In this document: positions 1-11,920 of the stretch, one piece after another
How the letters are laid out: every line of letters begins with the position of its first letter
Position numbering within the stretch: the first letter of the stretch is position 1
Origin: Odontesthes bonariensis
Taxonomy: Eukaryota > Chordata > Actinopteri > Atheriniformes > Atherinopsidae
Assembly: GCF_027942865.1 (NCBI RefSeq)
Contig: NC_134506.1
Span: forward strand, 15,026,436-15,090,435
Direction: 5' to 3'
Length of the DNA stretch: 64,000 nt
Translations under genes and position numbers: made by a program
The notes under the pieces: generated by a model
Database searches by the model: none
What the model was told of the DNA's origin: nothing
Seen by the model: the letters and a program-made list of their open reading frames with translations, nothing else

Positions 1-30
1 GTATTAATGAGATTTGTGATTTCCTTGCAG

Positions 31-3000
31 ATGACCCGGAAACCTTCCGCCAGATTGATGGTACTCCACTGACAGCTGAAGATATTGTGCAGAAGATTGC
101 CAACAAAATCTATGAGGAAGATGACAGAGGGGTGTTTGACAGGATCGTTTCCAAACTGCTCAAACTGGGGCTGGTAAGCTCTGAGGTCGCGCTCCCCCTC
201 TGGTGCTCATATTGAATTCAACCCAGCATGCTGCATGACATTTTCTCTACAGGACCTCTCTCTATCTCCCTCTGCACAGCATTTTTCCTCACTGGGAGAT
301 ACAGAGATGTATAAATCACTTTTTGATCCATCATTTCAACTGTGAATGACTTTTTTGACTCTCAATAAGTAGTTTGGTGTTGCCCTAATTGCACCCTTAC
401 ACAGACCCCCTGGTTACGGTGATCAGTATGTGACACCGAGAGTTTTATACTGTTGTTCTGTTACATCTTATGATGATAACTTTTTTTTTCTCTGTGCCTT
501 TCCGTAGATCACAGAAAATCAGGCAGATACTCTGGAATACCAGGTGGCTGAGGCTCTACAGGATCTCATCACCAAAAATGCCAAGAACAATGAAATTGAG
601 GACACTGAGAGCAATGACGAAGACACTGGAGGAGAGCAGGATTCAGACAAGGTACAGCCTGTAAAGTCATGAGAGCAGCGATTAAAGAATGAAGAAAGAT
701 AGCAGCAAAAAACAAAAGCTCTGTCCTTTCCAGGACAAATGGGAGCCACCAAGGCGGCGCTACAATGAGGATGAGGACGTGGAAGAAGATGATGAGATTG
801 AAGACACGGTGGACAGGGATGTAGAGGAAGACATGGACAAGGCTGACAACACCTGGGAGACAGATACGGAGGAGGGCAATGAGGTGAGCCCTCAAGATGG
901 GCTCCAGGACCTGCAGTACTTCCCAAACTTCTACCGACTGCTCAAAAGCCTCGATTCAGGTGGAAACACACACACGTCGAGGTCACTGTGACATTTAAAA
1001 TCACAACCCAGCATCTTTTAGCCAAACGCAGTAGCTCCTCAGAATAAAGAGCAGGGCTAAATTGAGATTGTTGTCATGGTAATGTTGTTTTCAAGGATGA
1101 GTCAGCGCTTTTTTCCCCTTCTTTGTTTCTTACACATCTTGGAAAGTGCAGATGAACAACACTCACTCACACACACGCACACACTTATTATTTCCTATTG
1201 TCAGATAATGATCTTAAATGTATCCTTTGCTTTGCTTTTGCAGATCAGGACACACAGGAGAGGGAGACGCTGATTACCATCATGAAGACGCTGATTGATT
1301 TTGTGAAGATGATGGTGAAGTACGGCACCATCACGCCAGAGGAGGGGGTGTCATATCTGGGTAAGACATGCTAGAATATCAGCACCGTCTGCTCTCAGGG
1401 TAATGATCCAATCATGTTGTAGATCTTCAGCTTGGCAGGCCATCCTTGTTCTTGGGAAATGTAGTTTCATAAAATATTTGTCACTCAAAGTCTTTCCCCA
1501 GACATTCCCAGAAAAGTGGTAGCGAAGCAACTCACTTCTTCTATGGAGCCATGCAACATTTTTACAAATTTCATCCTACTTTTTACAGAGGCCACTGAGA
1601 CTGCTTTACTTTAGGGAAAATATGATGGGAGCAGATACCTAGAAAGTTTAGATTTTCATTTTATTAGACAGTATTTCTACTTTTAGTTGTATTCAGAATC
1701 TTAATTGATATTCTTGATTTATAGCCATCCTAGGTTTGTGCACATTTCTAGATACCTGGCATTTCTGTTTTTTTAAATCAATTCATGCCAGAGACACCAG
1801 TCCTGTCATGTGGAGTGCCCTCAGGGTTCTGTTTTGGGCCCTGTGCAGTTCCTGTTTATGCAAACAATTTTGTTGAATTCTTCCTCTGAGTTCCCCAAAA
1901 TTTAACTCATGTTAACTTAACTTAACTCAGACATCAGTCGGTAGTTAACCGATAGCAACTTTCAGCTAAACTCAGAAAAGACTTCTGGCATAAGAAGTTC
2001 TTATGGCTCCATAAAGCAGTTAAACTTTAGAAATGTGAGTGTTGTGTTTGACCAGTCATGGGTTTAATTGTCATTCCAAATGACTGTTTGAAACTATTTT
2101 GTAGTTAGAACGCTGGTGTGAAAGAAACCATTTTTATATGTCTTAATAAGAAAGCCCATGACCCTTTTTGTGCATATCTGAAAGAATAAAACACAATTCT
2201 CTTGTTTTATCATATCCTCTTTGTTTGCCAGTCAATTCAAACAATAACTGCATACGGACCTCGTATAATAATGTCAGACTGATTTTAAACATGTTGTGCA
2301 GGTTTGTGTATGTGTGGCTTAAATTGAGATAAGGGATTTAGGATTTAAGCATCAATACATCCACTGCTTTACCCACCATGTGTACACACAGATCCTTATC
2401 TTGGCATGTTATATGAGTGTTGTTCGTGTATTCATATTGTGTTCTGCTGGGCTAATGTTCCCCTCCGCTGATGCAGTGGAGTGTTAACCTTGCACAGATA
2501 GATAAATATCAGGGGCCAGCTGTCACATCAATAGTCAGTGGAAAGGTCAGCCACCTGTAAAGGACAGCTGTCATCTCTCTGTGTTAGCTTCAAGGAATCC
2601 CAGACCCATCACGTCCTCTGGATAATATGATATTTTTTTTCTCTGTTTAAATGACAGCTAGTCTTAGACCAAAGATAAGAAAGAAGAGATGAAATCCTCT
2701 TTCGGGATGAGACTGAGTTGTACTTAAAAATCAGATGAGCAGATGTGGTCCAATATTTTTTGAAAAAGGCCAGTTTATTAGGGAAAAGTCCACTAAAGCT
2801 AGAATTTTATAAATTAGGCTGAAGCGTTATTGTCATAGCTGATTCATGTTTTAAGTATATAGTTCTGAGACTGCAGATCATAAGTCTCAAAAGTGTACAA
2901 TGATGTCTTCATATTCCTTGTTTTTCCAATCTCTCATTTGGATTGATTGGATTGAAATGGACTACATTTACATTGTGCTTTTCGAGACTTGTTGACCACT

Positions 3001-6000
3001 CAAAGTATTTTTCCATCACAAGCCACATTCACCCATTTAAACACAAAGCACTTCTTAATCTATACAGCATGTATCTTACCATAGACTAGAATATATTACA
3101 ACGAGTACATCCAGCTTCAAGAGCACAGTTCAGTGATTTGACTAAGGTAGGCCTACTGTATGTAGCTTATAAAGATATCAATCAATTCTCCCTCAAAAGA
3201 TATCAGGAACTGGCCATTTTTGTCACTCATAGTGGAGCGAATGACTATTCCTGCTTTTCCACACCGGAAATAAACAGGCCTATAACATTAAACAAGATGT
3301 ACGTTTCCATGACAACACCTCTGGCTTCATGTTGTGCAAGTTCTGAGGAAATAATCAAGTGGAATTCCGCCATCACCTAGCAACATACTAAAGCCCTTTC
3401 CCCAGCCTCCACCCTCCACCCAGTACGTCACTGAGATACACCATTGAATACAAAGAGCTGTCAATCAACTCTAATCTGCCAGTGGGTGATGCAGATCTCA
3501 AGACAGAGATACAGAGAAACGGAGCGGGGGAGGAAGAAATATGATGCATGTGTGAGTGGGCAGAGGAAGAGGACAAAATAATGGGCTTCCACTGTGCTTC
3601 TACAGGTGTGAGGGGGTGGACTGTATACATAGAAAGTACAAGGAAGAGTGGGGTTGTTAGATAATAGGAAATAAAAGCCTGGAATGAGCACATGCAAGAG
3701 AGGAAATTTCAAGCCTCCTTGATGCTCATTTCAAGCAATGAAATCAAGCCTTCCTGTTTGTCTCGTCTCTTAGTTGTCCTTCTGACCTAATATGCAGACC
3801 AGCATGCAAAGCTGGATTAACATCTGGACCAGATTTTGATAACATTGTGATAACCAGCTGCCGCTCCAGTTCTATCTAAAGACACATTTTCACCTCCCAA
3901 AGCAATCTTTGACCACAATCTCTAAAGAATATGTTACAGTTTAAAGAATATTCGTCTACTACAGAATAATTGCTCATTTACTATAGCTGGAGAGGGGCTT
4001 CTTCACTATGTGAGGAAACATACAAAAAAATGGTTTATAAAACTCATTAATTAAGCAAACATAACTCTCCACGTGAGAGGATGATTTCATAATTACTTGA
4101 AAGGTTTTTGTGGCTGCATTACAGTGTGATATGAACTACGTCTTAAATGCTTGTAAATAGGGGGAATAGGCTGAATGGGGGACTTGATACGAAAGATGAG
4201 ATTTTGACTGACCTCTTCGATGTGTGTATCCGCAGAACATCTGCATCCTTTAGTATGAACAGAATGTTTACCCCCTTTGTTAATCCAGAGAGGACTTGTT
4301 GTTCCATTGAGCCATGTGATCTCTTTGGTTCTCCTACATAATCCACATGAAAACACAATGATGACCCCTGTAATCGTTAGAGCATGTCCTGGGGATTACC
4401 TAACAAATTCCCAAACAGATACAAAGATTTAGAATTAAAAGGTAACTCTTGTGTGTTGTTTAAGAGCAAATGATGACAATTTTAGGGTAATGGATCTGAG
4501 GAAGAAAAAAAATCAGTTTTGAGACAGTGAAATCTGAATTGTACACAGATTACTGCTTTGAAGCTAATATAATCACTGGAAATGACAGTGGAAAAATACA
4601 AGGTAATGTTTAGCATTATTGAGATTCTCCTGAACCTTCTTTTCATTAATTAGATGGAAATCCCTTTTTAATGATAATAACCCTCTGAGTCACACAGGAA
4701 CAGCGTGGGACTTTCAAATGGTCAAGAGGTTTTCATTTATCCTCTGCAGAGTGAACTGACAACACAATGCTAATTTATTCTGAAGTAAATGTTTGTCCTG
4801 TATTTTTTTCCAACTGCAGAGAACCTGGATGCTATGATAGCTATGCAGACCAAGAACAAGCTGGGCAAGTCCCTCGGGACTCCTGACCTTATTGGACTCA
4901 ACGGTAAACTGCCTCCCAAGTTTTCCTTTGAACATGTCAAACATCGATAAAATCGTGTTTTATTGAATATCAGAGGAGGCAATTAAAAAAATGAGCAGAC
5001 AGGCTGAACAAGATATTCATGAAATGTGGATTGATCGCGTTTTTATTACATGCATATAAGGGAATAATTTAATCAAGAATAAAAGTTTCAGCATATTTTC
5101 AGGTCTTTTTCATCTTTTTTGAGAAACGCACCATCTGTACGCTATTGCAGCATTTGGTTTGCCTTAAAGATCAGAATTCTGGGCAGGAAATGAATGGATC
5201 TCAGCCAAGTTGAACACGTTCCAGTTGCAATACCACAAAACCAGTATGATTTTCTCATTGAGGTGCTCCCTCCTATTATTAGCGATACAAGCTGACTGCA
5301 GCATTTTTACACAGTATTTTGTGCACACTAACATGAAGCAACGTGTACACTGACAGAGATTTGACATTATTATGTGTGTGACAGATAAAAAGAGACAAAC
5401 TAGCAAAAATGCTAAAACATTCATTACTGAAGCTATCGCCACTTTTTTTTTTAAAACTGGGCAGCCAACTTTGTGATTTGGAAATGACTTGGGGAGGCTT
5501 TCCAGTAAGGTTTTTCCAATTGGAAACTCAAAAACTTCAACTTCCAGGTTCAAAATGAACACACCATGCTTCTGACCAGGAAATAGTCCTGAACACAGCC
5601 CTCCAGAAAGAAGTAATTTGCCATTGTTGAACATTAAACCTACATATCTGTGTGGATACAAAGCTACGTACTGTATGGTTTGTTTAATCTGTACTGAATT
5701 AATCTTTAACTGCTCGCCTGAGAGCAAATGCTGAACTATTGCTCTAAGTATCTTTACCCGCATCCAAAACAACCCTTTTTTTAACACTATATGCACTGTT
5801 TGTTTGTTTGCTGTAGGGAAAAACTTTGATGAGGATGATAACACCAAAGCTGAAGCTGCTAAGATGCAGAAGGAATATGAGAATCTGAAAGACTCGACCA
5901 AAGAGGAGCAGCCATCAACCGAGACCAGTCAGTCCTCAACCAAATCCTGATGACCAGAAGAAACATGACATTTATTTCGTGATTTGATAACCAGCTAAAA

Positions 6001-8502
6001 TGATTTGATACAATTTTACCATTTTGACCCCCGCAAATGATAAGCCGTGCCCATGTAAATGCATGATTTATTTTCATTCGTATTTTTCGTCATGTTTTTT
6101 TTTTTCCGGTTTTGTTTTGTGCCAAATGTCCCAAATAAATACATGATTCACAAATCACTATAGCAAATTCTCACCCCATCACTTAAATGAAGCGAAAATG
6201 GCTTTTAGTCTTCCTAAAATGTAAATGTGTAAATGCAGTGTAGCCGATACCATTTCGGAAAATTAGTTTTTACTCAGCATTGCTAATAGGAAACAACCAC
6301 CACCCTGTAGTCCAGGCCAGTCACTAAGCCCCTGCTTGTCTCTGAACTAGGCCAGTCTAATAACACTCACCGGAAAGCTCGTTACAGCTTCTTTTATTCT
6401 GTGTCACTGCCCACTGTACGGCACGTACTTACCAATATAATCCACCCACACAAACAAACACATACAAAGAGATACATTAAAATGGAAACGCAAAGTTAAA
6501 CATAGAGCAGGATTAACACAAGATAGTTTTTCCAGCAAAAGATGAGGGGAATACTGATAAAATCAACTAAGCTCTGGGTTATGTCTCTGTTAAAAGGTGG
6601 CACTGACTTGCACTATACAATATTTACAGAAACATTAGGGTATATGTCAGAATATAGATCTAATTTGTGATTAAACTATAGTCGCAAACCTGATTCTCAA
6701 ACAGTAGATATCAGATTTATGTTATGTCTACCATTTTTTCTTATACACTGGGGCTTTTTATTGAACCAGTAGCAATGTGTCTTATTGCTACTTATTACTT
6801 ATTGTTTTCATTGCTACTGTGGTGCAAAAAGAAGCATAAGTCTTGCTTTAGGAAAATTTTGTGGTGTAAATAACGGATAAATCTAAGATAGTCCTTTCTT
6901 ACTAGTTGGTATAATCAAGGCTTTTGCAAGTGTTACAGTCCCTTAGAGAAAGTAAGTCTTTTTCAGGCATAAAATGATCTCTAAAATTATTCTGTTCTCC
7001 CATTTTCTCTTTCTGTTAACTTCAGATCAGCCTGGTAAGTCAGAGACTTATCTGGAGGCCATCAGGAAGAATATCGAGTGGCTGAAGAAACACAACAAAG
7101 AAGAAGGCAAAGATGGTGAGACATGTTCCCTTACTAAAAAATAGATGAAAGAAACAAGATACAGGCCTGAATGTGTCATGGGGATATATAGCTTATTCAT
7201 TCTGAACTGATCTTCCTTCCCAAATCTCTGCTGAGTTGTGAGACCTACAGACCATCCTCATTTGCAAACTCGGAAAATTTGAAGACTCTCCTCTTAGCCC
7301 CAATTTGCAATTTAAAAGAGGGGGGAACCGAGATAAACGCATTACTTCAGATCTCATGAATATGGATCATTCTTAATTAGCCTGTCGTAATTGTTTGTAA
7401 TACAGCTGCCTTGTTCCATGACAGAGCTCGCTTGTACCTGGTTCTCATCGTTATCATGTGCTGCTCTGTGAAAAAGAGATGTAGTCGCCGATGTAACACA
7501 GAGAGCCGAAGTGGAGTTGTTTGTGTGTATTTACATTTGCTGCCTTTCCTATAGTGTAATTCTCAGGATGTGTAAAGAAGCGGCATGTGACCCAGAAAAC
7601 TACACCATACTGCAGAGCTGTGAAAACTAGTGTAGCTTCACCCACAGCAGTGCACTCATATAACTGGGAAGGCCTACAGTCAGGCTCTCCACTGTGTAAA
7701 ATCAATGCCCAGTGGTGCTTAATTAAGCAGAGGAGAATGAAATGCTAATGAGTTCTCACCATCCAGGCCATTCATCTATTGGAGATGATCTCAGTGGGAC
7801 ATCTCTAACAAGAAAACAAAACAGTTCAATCTGGGTGAGATCTATGCTCTTAAAGTTAGCTGGCCCGGTCTAATCCTAGCTGAACAATAGGATAAGAAGT
7901 TATAGACGGATGGATTATAGACAAAAACAAAGTCTGACCCAGATTCTTGTTTGTATCTTAAACGCAGAAGGAGAAAACAGCAACATAAACTGACTGACAC
8001 TCAGAATATAGTGCTGAAGAGTGGAGGGGAGTAGAAGGCCAGATCAGCAGGGAAGTTTTGTTCGGGAGCTCATCTTTAACCTTGCCCTATAAAGGACACC
8101 TTATTAGCATTCAAGGGTGCGGAACGGTTGTCCGGGACAACAGGGGGCTATCCGCCTGCCTGTCAGGGAAATGAGACAGGGACATAATGGCGTTAGAACA
8201 GACACACAGTGTCATCCAGTTTTCCCATAATCTGACACCATACAACAAAAATGAAACAGCATTAGGTCCCTCTTTTCTAAATCACCATGTAGTACATTAA
8301 GCTCCTCTTTAAGTCCTCGTCCTTGCTCTCTTTCTCTTTTCTGAGAAAAGTACAGCTGGAGGAAAACAAAAGCCTTTTCAACTGAAAACAGTGTCATAGA
8401 AACAGAAAGGGAGATGGGCCATTTATTATGTTTACTCTACCAGAAGAACCCATTAGGATGATCTCAGCAGACTGCGTGTCTGTGTGTTAATGAGTTCATA
8501 TA

Positions 8503-8554
<52 letters not shown>

Positions 8555-9331
8555 CGCCTACACACCACAAAGATTAGCCAGAGGAGCAGATGGACACAGA
8601 GGCGACACCCTGGTTTTGGATCTTGGCCTCTCACAGTCGAGAGATTGCAGGAAGTGGTGTTGCTTGTGATCCCACTCTGTTAATCCCTCACACGTCATGT
8701 GTTGCACCAGCAACTGTGTTCTCAAGCTATGAAATGAACTCCATAACTATAAATGTTGCCACTACAGTCAGCTAGAGCACTGAAAGGAGTCGCTGCAGCT
8801 TTTTGCCTGCTCTGAAACTAATATTCTACAATGATTAATAACACAGTGTTAGGTAGTCTAAATATAGCCGCATCACGCTGGTGTCCAATGACAGTGACTT
8901 GTCAAGGGCAAGGTGAATACAAATAGCACTTCAAAATGGAAATGTTTTATTTGGGACTTGAAAGTCATTGAAAGAACAATAACTGTTATCATGTTTCTCT
9001 ATGACCTTCTTATTGCATGATTAAATATTGAATGTTCTCAGCATCAGACAAACACGCTCTGACCTTAATCCTTCTTGGAGCTTGTTTGGGTGTGCCATCT
9101 TCAGAGGACACTGCCTCAAGAGTTTAGCATCTGCTTTTTCCGAGCCATAAAATCCTCACGACCATCCTGTCTGAGCCTCAGAGTGTAAACCCATCTTTCG
9201 CTGTATCTCCAGATTATGACCTGTCCAAGCTGAAGGATTTCATGGACCAGCAGGTGGACTCATATATCGAGAAGGGCATCATCGCCAAAGATGAAGGCGA
9301 CACCATCAAGAGGATCTACAGCAGCCTGTAA
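31..9331 (+). CDS. scg3: Secretogranin-3, 3' eight coding exons (5' end outside window)
   Basis: Granin-family protein of neuroendocrine secretory granules; in mammals it binds chromogranin A and cholesterol-rich granule membrane and helps load dense-core granules. Seen here: exons 31-173, 508-651, 734-959, 1244-1360, 4820-4903, 5817-5927, 7026-7115 and 9213-9331. All have AG acceptors and GT donors, and the reading frame is continuous over 344 codons. Family blocks that identify it are [15 protein letters not shown] and [13 protein letters not shown] (first exon), [49 protein letters not shown], and the C-terminal IKRIYSSL followed by TAA at 9329. The third exon is highly acidic, with runs of D and E around residues coded by 760-830, as expected of a granin. 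The human protein is 468 aa, so roughly 120 N-terminal residues, including the signal peptide, lie to the left. The exon 5817-5927 uses a GTCAGT donor; reading through it gives a stop at 5948 (see findings). Confidence 0.97.
1780..2180 (+). mobile_element. Decayed L2-type LINE reverse transcriptase fragment
   Basis: Translating with frameshifts gives PQGSVLGP (the reverse-transcriptase block 4 motif) near 1810-1845, then [10 protein letters not shown] near 1950-1985 and VSVVFDQSW near 2035-2062. These occur in the same order as in L2/CR1-clade LINE ORF2 proteins. Frame changes and in-frame stops show it is dead. Boundaries are approximate. Confidence 0.7.
2950..3150. repeat. Decayed fish dispersed repeat
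   Basis: The stretch with TTGTTGACCACTCAAAGTA and CCACATTCACCCATTTAAAC resembles a widely dispersed fish repeat I know with core GACTACTCAAAGC...CATTCACCCATTCACAC. The family name is not certain. Boundaries are approximate. Confidence 0.45.
6134..6139 (+). terminator. scg3: Candidate intronic polyadenylation signal in scg3
   Basis: Canonical AATAAA sits in the intron after exon 5817-5927, 184 bp past the in-frame TGA at 5948-5950 that is reached if the GTCAGT donor is not used. A long T tract precedes it (about 6097-6118). It could end a short scg3 transcript. Confidence 0.4.
8507..8550. repeat. (TG)22 microsatellite
   Basis: Uninterrupted TG dinucleotide run in the last scg3 intron. Confidence 0.98.
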
Positions 9332-9929
9332 TAAGACCTCCCATCCCCTGGCCCAAAACACAGGACTGCAAAACCATGACTACTTACAATTATTTCCCAT
9401 AGGATGATAAATGATATACTGTGTATTCTAGACTATCTGCTTAGCAGAACCGGTTTACCCTCTCAAAGACTCCCAAAATGTACCAAGAGATAGAATTGAA
9501 TAATACTGCTGTCAAAATTGAAAGGTATTCCGTAAGTGATTCCTTTCTCAACTGATTATAATTGTACACCAAGATCGAAGAGTAATAACATGTTCAATTT
9601 TTTCTTGAGGTGTCAGACTACTTTATGTAACATAGTCCTCATCACACGTTACCATTTACTCCAACTTGACTCCAGAGGGAAATTAATGTTATGGGAGAAC
9701 GATGCTATAGCTTTGTTATAATCATTCTTTCCAGTACATGTTTTTGCAACAAACACTTTTATCAAATTGTACTCATTATATGTAACCTGTCTTAGCTTAT
9801 TATATTTTTCCCAGTGTTTATGTAAGATCTTAATATATTCTTGCTTTTTACTTCAACAAAAAAAATACAATATATTTGTGGTTGTGCACCTTGTACTCCG
9901 CTCTTCCGTTCTGCTGTAACTCACCTGTA

Positions 9930-9946
9930 GCCCACTAGGGGGCAAT
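9930..9946 (+). promoter_or_regulatory. CTCF-like motif, forward orientation
   Basis: The core CCCACTAGGGGGCAATG closely fits the CTCF consensus (CCACNAGGGGGCGC). It lies in the scg3 3' UTR and is oriented rightward. This is a motif match only; binding is not shown. Confidence 0.5.
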
Positions 9947-10075
9947 GTCTGAATCATCAACACTCTCTGCATGTCTCTACTGTGAGAGTTAAAACGTTTC
10001 CATCTCTGTAGAGGCAAAAGATGAAGTATTTTTAATTGTAAATATTTGTGAGTTTTTCCTAAAGTTCTAAGAGCA

Positions 10076-10081
10076 ATTAAA
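10076..10081 (+). terminator. scg3: Polyadenylation signal of scg3 (ATTAAA variant)
   Basis: ATTAAA lies 745 bp past the stop codon. It is the common non-canonical variant of AATAAA and is followed by T-rich DNA (TTGCCTTTTCTTTACTTG). Confidence 0.5.
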
Positions 10082-10329
10082 GCATTGCCTTTTCTTTACT
10101 TGTGGTCTGAACTTTGACAACAAAAACAGGGTTTAAAATAACATTAAAAGAGAGATCAGATTTATTGTCATGCATACATGCATACACACGAAATTTGTCC
10201 TCCGCTTTTAACCCATCCAGGTTGGCACCTGTTGACTCACACATGCACAGGGTCAGATGCCATACACTGTGCAGAAATAATGAGCCACTCCTCATTTATT
10301 TTTTTTTTTTTGCATATGTTATTGTAATT

Positions 10330-10440
10330 TTCCTACAGTGGTCTTGAGCAATAGTTCTCCAGGCTTTCTGAAGATCTTTCAAAGTTTTAATTTAGACATT
10401 GGCTGGCTGCTTTTTCACTCATTTTCAATCCAGTTGTTGT
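10330..10440 (-). mobile_element. Tc1/mariner-like fragment, inverted
   Basis: Read on the minus strand it gives AGAAAGCCTGGAGAACTAT followed by TGCTCAAGACCACT. These match the 3' transposase region of fish Tc1-type elements that I recall. It is short and decayed. Confidence 0.55.
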
Positions 10441-10724
10441 ACCAGACCATTCTCAGAGTTTTTTTTTTTTTTTTTTTTGTTAAGTCGCTCAACACCGACT
10501 TATGAATCGATCACACGTACAAAAAAAAGATACCCATCTCAAGAGGTGAGCCGGTGTCGACTACAGACAACTTAGCAAAGAACCAATCCTAAATTATATC
10601 TAAAGGAAGTTTCTTGTACACGCAATTTATTCTCGTTTCTTTAGTTCTCTCTACGAAAAAAGACAAACATTACACAGTTCGTACAATAGTATTTTTGCTC
10701 CAACAAGGCGCTTCCTGAAGAGCT

Positions 10725-11215
10725 ATTAGCTGAAAAGGTAGAATATCTCAGCATGGTGTGCAGTGCGTCCTTAAAAATCTGTGGAAACTGGACAAATCGA
10801 GGACAAAAGAAGAAGTGACTGGCCTGAAAACTATCTACAGCAGATGAGCAGTCTCTGAAAAAGATGGTTTTAAAAAACAGGGGGAAAAAAAATCCTACAA
10901 AGACTTGGCCCGGGTACTAAGAGGTGCATCTGCCCCCTTTGGTTGATCCATCTACTGTTCACTGAAGCCTCATCGGAAATGGTCTCCATGGAGGGGTGGC
11001 TGCCAAGAAGCCGTTCTTAAGGAAGGGAAACGGGGAGAAAAGGCTGAGCTATGCCAAATGACACAAGAAGTGGATTGATTGAATCAGTGGCAACAGGTCA
11101 TAGGGAGGGATGAATCCTCCCCAGAGCAGAAAGACATTATCCAAAGAAGAGCTTTGAAATGTCCTTCAAGAAGCCTGGAGAACTTATGGTAGTGGCTCAA
11201 GTCCTTTTTAACGCA
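10725..11215 (+). mobile_element. Tc1/mariner-like transposon remnant, internally deleted
   Basis: The DNA follows the fish Tc1 transposase gene in order: AAATCTGTGGAAACTGGACA near 10775, GGTCTCCATGGAGGGGTGGC near 10980, AATCAGTGGCAACAGGTCA near 11082. It then jumps at about 11120 to the far 3' block CAAAGAAGAGCTTTGAAATG (11140). The middle of the transposase, including most of the DDE catalytic part, is missing and frames are broken. The comparison is from memory of the family. Confidence 0.7.
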
Positions 11216-11287
11216 ACGTACTCACTGAAGGAGATGTGCATTGTGACAAAACAAACTTGAGATCTTTGTGTCTGGGTTAAATACATG

Positions 11288-11920
11288 TTTATTCATCCCA
11301 AATAAAACCAACAGAATTTGAAAGCGCAACTACAGTTCTCCACACCCCACACACAGGAATAAAACATTCACACTTTAAAAATAGAGCTCTCTGCCCGCTG
11401 TTTCTAAAGGCAAAAACTTCTACGAGGCAAATGACATGTTCAAAAGGCTTGAGTCCATCCACCGCCTCAGTTTTGGGGTTTTGGGGTTTTGTTTAAACAG
11501 GGTAAACACTGATGAAGAAGGCCTGAATGTACTTTCCAATGAGCCTATTCTAGGAGGAGATTTAGAACATCACCGGCGGTTAGCAACAAGCTAATCCTTC
11601 TGGAAATGCTTAGCGCGTTGTGTGCGAGCGTAAGGGAGGGAGTGTGACTAAACATAAGCAGCAGGTGTGTTCTGTACAGCAGCTTCGCAAGCATATGCAG
11701 AATGGATCGGCAGTCGTGAGAACAGTGCCCAGTAAAACTGTACAAAACAGAAGTAAGAAAATACATCATATTCTTAGCATTTCAATAAATAAGAAGGCAA
11801 ACATGACACTTGTTCAACATGGTAAACACAAGAAAATAAAGAAAAGCAATGAGGCTGAGGTGGTGGTTGTGTATGTGGGTTTGTTTCCGAGTCAGGGCTT
11901 CAGGTAAGCGGACCACGTCT
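11288..11920 (-). other. lysmd2: lysmd2 3' untranslated region and poly(A) signal
   Basis: About 630 bp follow the stop codon on the minus strand up to AATAAA (plus-strand TTTATT at 11288-11293). The end point is inferred from this signal. Confidence 0.5.

Larger units (their letters stand above)
1361..4819 (+). other. scg3: Large scg3 intron
   Basis: 3.46-kb intron between the exon ending GVSYL and the exon starting [10 protein letters not shown]. It contains a decayed L2 LINE reverse-transcriptase remnant (about 1780-2180) and a decayed fish dispersed repeat (about 2950-3150). Nothing else is recognisable. Confidence 0.85.
9332..10100 (+). other. scg3: scg3 3' untranslated region
   Basis: About 750 bp follow the TAA stop before an ATTAAA signal at 10076-10081. 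No better signal lies closer to the stop codon. The exact cleavage site is inferred. A CTCF-like motif falls inside this stretch at 9930-9946. Confidence 0.6.
10101..11287. other. scg3-lysmd2 convergent intergenic region
   Basis: Between the two convergent 3' ends there is no gene. Most of it consists of two Tc1-type transposon fragments in opposite orientation (10330-10440 and 10725-11215), plus T-rich runs at 10297 and 10460. Confidence 0.75.

Noticed and set aside
1377..1400. RE1/NRSF half-site-like ATCAGCACCGTCTGCT after an scg3 exon
   Set aside because: Only the left half fits and the second half does not; not enough for a neuron-restrictive silencer call, though scg3 is neuronal.
5164..5901. 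245-aa minus-strand open frame, the longest in the window, overlapping an scg3 exon
   Set aside because: AT-rich with no family I recognise, no promoter or splice context; it runs antisense through a real scg3 exon and intron, so it is most simply a chance frame.
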